NCBI RefSeq assembly: GCF_017654505.1
Contig: NC_054547.1
Span: forward strand, 24,247,975 to 24,311,974
Length of the DNA: 64,000 nt
Origin: Polyodon spathula
Taxonomy: Eukaryota > Chordata > Actinopteri > Acipenseriformes > Polyodontidae
Direction: 5' to 3'
Shown here: positions 59,151 through 64,000 of the stretch, piece after piece
Layout: each line of letters opens with the position of its first letter
Numbering within the stretch: the first letter of the stretch is position 1
Position numbers and translations under genes: made by a program
The notes under the pieces: generated by a model
The model's input: only the letters and a program-made list of their open reading frames with translations
What the model was told of the DNA's origin: nothing
Database searches by the model: none

Positions 59151-59777
59151 CTATATCTCTTGCAAAGAGATAGCCCCCACTCCAGGCAAGCTAGCAATAC
59201 TTTGTTGAGCTATGGAAATGTCAGAAATGGAAGAGTTAATGTATAAGTCAACTGCTGAAGACCAGTGCCCCAATCTCTTAATGAGATGCTTGTTGATTCT
59301 CATCTTGGCTGCCGATGTTGCTGCCCCGATCCTAAAGTAGTGAGGGTTGTAGAACTGGGGCGGGAGGCATGCCTCGGAGATCAGGTAGGCCAGTTGGGAA
59401 GAGAAGCAATGTCTCGATACGACTGAATGGGAAGAATCCATGAACAGTGGGTCTGATGGGAGGAGGGGTTTTAGGAAGAAACTGCCAATCAGCGATAGTG
59501 ACACTGGATCCCACTGATGTATGACTTCATTGTGCCTGGAGCCAGAAGGAGAGAGTCCCTTGCGTGTGTGATGAAAGCGAGGATCCAGTCTTGATTGAAC
59601 AGAGTAGGAAGAATTTGGTTTTGAGCACAGAAGACTGAATGGCAGTTCCAGCCTGTGGTGTAAGTGCTCTTGTGGATGGACTGAGAGCTGAAGCCATGTA
59701 GTTTCTGGCAGATTGAAGGAGCTTGGATATAGTTTAGTTGAACTGAACACCAGGTGCTGGAATAACGGGACCTGCAA
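59151..59777 (-). CDS. Tyrosine recombinase, Ngaro/DIRS-like (remnant frame)
   Basis: A 208-codon open frame carries the C-terminal catalytic half of a retrotransposon tyrosine recombinase. It shows LPPQFYNPHYFRIGAATSAA (His-x-x-Arg), INKHLIKRLGHWSSAVDLYI (Gly-His-Trp and the Tyr nucleophile). The C-terminal catalytic motifs are therefore present and the frame is open. The N-terminal core-binding part looks partly garbled (LQLSVHPQEHLHHR), and no proper start is defined. It differs in motif wording from the recombinase at 13.2-13.9 kb, so the window holds two recombinase lineages. Whether it still works is unknown. Confidence 0.75.
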   Translation of the reverse strand: MQVPLFQHLVFSSTKLYPSSFNLPETTWLQLSVHPQEHLHHRLELPFSLLCSKPNSSYSVQSRLDPRFHHTRKGLSPSGSRHNEVIHQWDPVSLSLIGSFFLKPLLPSDPLFMDSSHSVVSRHCFSSQLAYLISEACLPPQFYNPHYFRIGAATSAAKMRINKHLIKRLGHWSSAVDLYINSSISDISIAQQSIASLPGVGAISLQEI

Positions 59778-59795
59778 TGTGACTGGAGCTGCTGT

Positions 59796-59975
59796 TTAGA
59801 TCAGCTGGTGGAATCTGGTGATCTGGAAGTGAGATAAAGCATCAGCAGCATTATTATGAATGCCTGCGATGTGGTGTGCTTGAATAACGAAATTATAAGG
59901 TATTGAAATCCATATAAAGCAGCGGAGTAAGCTCATGATGAAAGGGGAGGATGAATGACCTTTGATGATAATATG
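59796..59975 (-). pseudogene. RNase H remnant of the Ngaro/DIRS-like element
   Basis: The minus strand reads IKGHSSSPFIMSLLRCFIWI, then NFVIQAHHIAGIHNNAADAL with SHFQITRFHQ. His-x-x-Gly-x-x-Asn-x-x-Ala-Asp-Ala-Leu-Ser is the C-terminal signature of retrotransposon RNase H. The expected catalytic N-terminal residues are missing because the unclassified repeat interrupts the frame at about 59990. Confidence 0.8.
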
Positions 59976-59989
59976 CACTGTGGGTAGAC

Positions 59990-60410
59990 ACTGTGTAACA
60001 AAAAATATATATTTTTTTGTTCCTGGGTAGTAAGTGTTATTTCCTAATTGCTTATGTCTCAAAAGTATAGAAAATGGCTATTATTCCCCACAAACTTTGC
60101 TTTTGTGACCAGGACAGTGATATTTCAAAATATCACTATTTCCAATGGTAAAATGGGCAAATGTGTGTCTTTTCTTTCACATAAAGTCAGAAAAAAACAA
60201 CATGAATCCAAATTAACATGTATTTATACTAAAGTAATACAAAGATGACTACAAAAGATTTAGAAGTGAGTAGTTTTTCGAGATTTACAATTATACTGTA
60301 AATACAGTATAATCCGTTTTTTTTTCTGACTTTATGTGAACGAAAAGACACACATTTGCCCATTTTCCCATTGGAAATAGTGATATTTTGAAATTGGTGC
60401 TGCACTGTTG
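59990..60410. repeat. Unclassified fold-back repeat, copy B
   Basis: 59990-60306 matches copy A at 27376-27682. The next 95 bp (about 60315-60410) are the inverse complement of 60120-60200 (TCTGACTTTATGTGAACGAA against TTTCACATAAAGTCAGAAAA), so this copy folds back on itself. No coding potential. Confidence 0.85.
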
Positions 60411-60556
60411 AAATTATTTAATATTTTAATACGTTGATGTAAACTTCTATGCAAGATTGCTTTTTCTTCATATGAACAGCATCCCAGCATCACACCCCTC
60501 TATCCCCCACAGCTCAGCCCAGCTTACTTGCCCTATACATCAGCATTGATTTATTT

Positions 60557-60964
60557 CTATTGTGCTTGAGATCCCCATCCTCTTTCTTTCCGTCTCAGCC
60601 ACAGCCAGTTTCTGCTCCCTTTTGCTGCTTCAGATAAGTTCTTCACTGTGCGACGCAACTCTTGGCCACTGAACCCGACATCTCTGAGAAACCGGGTTTT
60701 AGAGTGTGCCACAGATCTTCGACAACCCACCTCCACTGGGTAAACTCGGACTCTCCATCCTCGCTGTTCCGCTTCAGCAGCTAGTTGATCATACCGAAGT
60801 TTCTTCCTCTCATATGCCTCATCCACAGCATCCTCCCATGGCACTGTTAACTCTACCAGATGAACAAGGCGTGCTGATCCAGACCACAAGACAGTGTCTG
60901 GTTGAAGGTTAGTGGTGGCAATCTCAGGTGGAAAAATAAGCTGTTGACCAACATCTGCCAGCAT
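60557..60964 (-). pseudogene. Restriction-like endonuclease domain of the R2/R4-type LINE
   Basis: This domain nicks the target DNA to prime reverse transcription. The frame reads LQPDTVLWSGSARLVHLVEL and TVPWEDAVDEAYERKKLRYD, fitting the PD-x(12-14)-D/E pattern with Pro-Asp, then Glu in VELT, then Lys in RKKLRY. It continues through GWRVRVYPVEVGCRRSV to WLWLRRKERGW. The 135-codon frame is open to its stop, but the gene upstream is broken by frameshifts. Confidence 0.85.
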
Positions 60965-61189
60965 CCTCCAGTCTCTAGCAGCTTCCAGTTGTCCTGGGCG
61001 AGGCTTGGTTTTAACACCTTTTCTTGGTGGTTGCTCTCCTGAATGGAGGAATGTGTATTTTGTGTGTAATGCTTTGATGGAACTGGTGGCAACTTATTGG
61101 TCAGGTTACGCTTGTCTTCCAGTACTAAGGCCAAGTACTACATTACCTGGTCATGGCCCCAAGTAAACTGTCCTTGGCTAAGACCCACC

Positions 61190-61760
61190 TTACATCCAGT
61201 CAAAATGTGCCTTAATATTGCAGGTGATGTGCCTTAATATTGCAGGTGATGAACACAAAGGACATGAGGGATCCTCACCCACCCAGAGGTTTAGGTTCTG
61301 TGCTGATGGGAGAACATCATATGTTGATCTGATGAGGAAACTGATCCTGCTCTGTTCCATTGTCCATAGGTCTTGCCAGCCGGTCTTGCGTTGTTCCACA
61401 CTCTTCCGTTTCATCTATTCTCCCTGCTTGGCCTGGTAAACAGCTTTTACACACCTGATCCTCTCCTCCTGCTTTTGCACCTCGTTGATTACCAGCTTCC
61501 AACGTTGAGCTGGGGTTGCCTTGTGCCATGTAGAAGGAGCTGAACTGATACCAAGACCTCCTTCCATGCCGAACTTGCCCCATAATATCTCCAGTTTGAA
61601 TGGCAGCCTTAGCATCTTCCACAGCTTTCTTTGCTGCGCATTTTCTTCCAGTTTTCAACACAGGTGCGGCCTCCCTTACACATTTGTCATGTGAATCTAC
61701 TAATGTCATTTCCAGTCAGACTTTGGCGCATTTAAACTCCTCGGTTAGAGCAGAGATTGG
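61190..61760 (-). pseudogene. Connector and zinc-knuckle region of the R2/R4-type LINE
   Basis: Minus-strand frames give HDKCVREAAPVLKTGRKCAA, KKAVEDAKAAIQTGDIMGQV, STWHKATPAQRWKLVINEVQ, then TYDVLPSAQNLNLWVGEDPS with CPLCSSPAILRHITC, a Cys-x2-Cys-x7-His-x2-Cys knuckle. Several frame changes; the plus-strand fragment at 9717-10037 covers the same part. Confidence 0.82.
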
Positions 61761-62240
61761 TATTCCTTTACCATAAAGTCCCACTCCGCTGAGGCAGTGT
61801 GGAACTCCCAACCATTTCCTGATGTATGAACTGATTAAAGCTTCCATCTTCTCAACTGTTGTAAAGGAAACCTTGTATACAGCCAGTGGCCACAGCAGTC
61901 TTGGCAGCAGACCAAACTGAGCACCACAGTTTCAGTTTGCCCGGGAAAGCGCTGCTGTCTATGCTCTTCAACCCTTCCACTGCTTGTTGTCTAACTTCTC
62001 CCACACAAACTGTGTCCTTTAGATCCCTGTCGTACCAACTCCCTAGACTTTTCACTGGATTCTTGGACACTGCTGGTATTGCCTCACGGTTAATGTAGAA
62101 CCTTCTATCTACTACTTTACCTTTAATTATAGAGATGCTCCTTGATTTAGTGGGCTTGAATTGCATTCGTGCCCATTCAATGTTAAATTAGCTATATAAT
62201 AAGCTAACCAAGAGTGACTGTGTGTTTATGTTGAATGTAA

Positions 62241-63138
62241 AAAACGCAACAGCCATTTAAAGTGGTGATTTCAAACACAAAAGCCCAAGTTAGGAGAAGC
62301 AATTGGGGCAACCTTGTCAAGCTTCAAGCAAATCGGCACAGTTGGAAAGGTGCTGGGGCCCAACAGTCAAACAATTGTTGCTTCTAACTTGGCTTCCTTT
62401 TTTCATTGCTCCACTTTATCGTGCCACTTTACATTGAAATGCTCATTTCCTTATCAGCTGGGTTTAACCAGAATAAAGATGGTAAGACACATGTGCCAAA
62501 GAAAGTGCTCAACACAGACTGGAGTGTACAAGCACTACTACAGAGAAAAAGACAGACAGGAAATGGGAGAGACATCATCACAGGCGCAGACAAGTATGCT
62601 TTGGGAAGACACACGGACAACATGCAGGTAAGGCACAGGTTGATGAGGGCACACATGGACAGACATTTAGCCTGTGCATGCAAGAATACATGAAAGAGCA
62701 TGAAGCCATATATATCCAACAATGAAGATGATGAGCAAGACCAATAATGGCAACAAGTGCAAGGGATAATGAGAATGCAAGGTAAGTGTATGGGATGTGA
62801 CAGTTGATGGGGCAGGCATTATAGATCCAGGGCTGGGGTGTTGGAGCATTTTTTTCGTTGTGCATTGTCAATGTTTTTTGTTGCAGATGTGACTTTTTAG
62901 CTTATAAGGGAATGGTCACAATCCCTTTGAAGTTGTATAAAGAGCATTTCAATGTAAAGTGGAGTGATGAAAAAAAGAAGCCAAGTTAGAAGCAACAATT
63001 ATGTGAATGTTGGGCCCCAGCACCATTCCAATTGTGCATATTTGCTTGTTGCTTGACAAGGTTGCCCCAATTGCTTCTCCTAACTTGGGCTTTTTTGTTT
63101 GATATCACCACTTTAACAGCTGTTGTGTTTTTCGAACC
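62241..63138. repeat. Long inverted repeat, arms about 200 bp, spacer about 480 bp
   Basis: The left arm 62241-62458 and right arm 62943-63138 are inverse copies with high identity. They share AAGCCCAAGTTAGGAGAAGC, AATTGGGGCAACCTTGTCAA, GTGCTGGGGCCCAACA and AATTGTTGCTTCTAACTTGG. This looks like a fold-back or long-TIR DNA transposon. Ends and TSD are not defined. The spacer contains an exon-like segment with a CAG-GTAAGG donor at 62627-62632. Confidence 0.88.
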
Positions 63139-64000
63139 TGTTTTTTTTACATTGCCAAGTTTTGTTATAGATATCACTTCTTTTTTTTACTTCATCAAAT
63201 AATGAATAAAGCGAGGGAAAGCTATTCGAGAATGTCTATGGTAAATAGACAGACAAGACAAGAGACTAATAAGTAGAGTAATATAAGAGAAATGAGAAAA
63301 GATTTGAAAGTAAAATAATGGTACTTTTGGACAGTATTGAAAGTGTACACATTTTATTATTTTAGTTGCAAATGTACATCCACGAGTGGTGAAAACAATA
63401 TATCTATTTTGGTAGGTATTAATATATTGATGTTTATGAAAACTACAATGTTATGAATGGTTAAAAAGGTACATATGCATGTCAGTGCTAAAGGGCAGTA
63501 TACTAACACATTTTTATACTGAAAAAAAAAACATTATTCTCCTTGTTCTAGAGGTGTTCTGAACTTAGGCCAATGTAAAGCATTTGTAAAGCATTAGATT
63601 TCTTCAAAAAGGCCATATCCATGTCCTTTGCCTTTCTTGGCCATGGTTTGACTTCAGTGAGTGCATAATTTGCATGCACCCATTTTCCAGTAGCACCTAC
63701 AGCAAGAAGAGACACACACACAAAGAACACGCTGTCCAGTGGCCACGCCTCCATGCTCGAGCCACATTTCTGACTGAGGTCTCAGCTGTCAGTCTCACAC
63801 GCGGGAACACCCAGAGTGTGAGCGTAGCTGAGCAAGCCAATTGTTTATGGAGTGGAGGAGCAGAATGTTGTAGTTCCTTGAGCGGACCTTTCCGGCCTTC
63901 TCTTTTACAGCACTGAGAAGAACTGAGCATGGTTTTATTTTTCTTAAATATATGTTCAGTCATGGATTTTGGACAAAATAGTTACTAAAAAAAGGTGACA
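63139..64000. other. Unassigned DNA at the right edge
   Basis: AT-rich, then somewhat richer in CpG after 63760. Short frames at 63674-63963 on both strands show no domain. Confidence 0.4.

Larger units (their letters stand above)
58600..59990 (-). mobile_element. Ngaro/DIRS-like retrotransposon, 3' half
   Basis: Minus-strand order is RNase H (59975-59796), then tyrosine recombinase (59777-59151), then a 3' non-coding part to about 58600. That order fits DIRS/Ngaro retrotransposons. The 3' part is related to 33.6-34.4 kb. The upstream side is cut at 59990 by the unclassified repeat; gag and reverse transcriptase are absent. Confidence 0.8.
60540..62180 (-). mobile_element. R2/R4-type (RLE-class) LINE, 3' half
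   Basis: On the minus strand: post-RT block (62166-61852, FKPTKSRSISIIKGKVVDRR), connector (61760-61415), zinc knuckle (about 61280), and a restriction-like endonuclease (60964-60557). It is 5'-truncated at about 62180. The order RT, Cys/His knuckle, RLE is that of site-specific-type LINEs (R2, R4, Rex6 groups); I cannot pick the exact clade. Confidence 0.85.

Noticed and set aside
1..64000. CRISPR array, bacterial operon or phage-type defence system
   Set aside because: No regular spaced direct repeats and no prokaryotic gene layout; all content is eukaryotic.

Overview
This window looks like vertebrate nuclear DNA, most likely from a ray-finned fish. No operons, ribosome binding sites or dense coding are present. 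The transposon mix is CR1, L2, RTE, L1/Tx1-type and R2/R4-type LINEs, DIRS/Ngaro tyrosine-recombinase retrotransposons, Tc1, pogo-type and hAT DNA transposons, and a tRNA-derived SINE. That mix, with AT-rich intergenic DNA and many microsatellites, fits a fish. The CR1 family with a TTCTTATG 3' repeat resembles families I remember from sturgeon and paddlefish, so an acipenseriform is my best guess; this is inference.

The only host gene part I can support well is one exon at 52863-53016 (+). It carries the start codon and first 35 codons of a kinesin-3 motor (KIF1A/KIF1B type), with a good acceptor and a GTGAGT donor. An upstream non-coding exon ending at 48428 is possible but weak. The rest of the window is probably upstream or first-intron sequence of that gene plus intergenic DNA.

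Layout. 0.4-1.0 kb: short hAT element with target-site duplication (TSD). 3.4-8.9 kb: two CR1 LINEs head to head, a 5'-truncated minus copy and a plus copy with a 904-codon endonuclease/reverse transcriptase frame. 9.7-12.1 kb: R2-like and CR1 scraps. 12.8-15.2 kb: internally deleted DIRS element. 16.2-21.8 kb: a hAT gene relic split by an L2 LINE and a Tc1 relic. 22.9-25.8 kb: CR1 scrap, a 1.24 kb hAT element and a solo LTR with perfect TSD. 26.5-29.6 kb: inverted repeat pair flanking an unclassified repeat and an R2-like LINE. 31.7 kb: 45-bp tandem repeat. 33.6-35.6 kb: decayed Ngaro/DIRS-like element. 38.0-38.7 kb: CpG-rich island-like stretch. 40.0-45.1 kb: LTR piece, L1/Tx1 scrap, RTE LINE and two fused Tc1 relics. 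47.5-48.05 kb: very long C-rich tract. 50-54.7 kb: small transposon scraps, the kinesin exon and a second solo LTR of the 25 kb family. 56.9-58.3 kb: pogo-like element carrying a SINE. 58.6-62.2 kb: Ngaro/DIRS-like element, second copy of the unclassified repeat, and R2-like LINE with its restriction-like endonuclease domain. 62.2-63.1 kb: long inverted repeat.

No novel multi-gene system is visible. The features that stay unexplained are the unclassified fold-back repeat next to two R2-like LINE copies, the long inverted repeat at the right end, the CpG-rich stretch, and the C-rich tract. Coordinates of decayed elements are approximate, typically within tens of bases unless a TSD fixes them.
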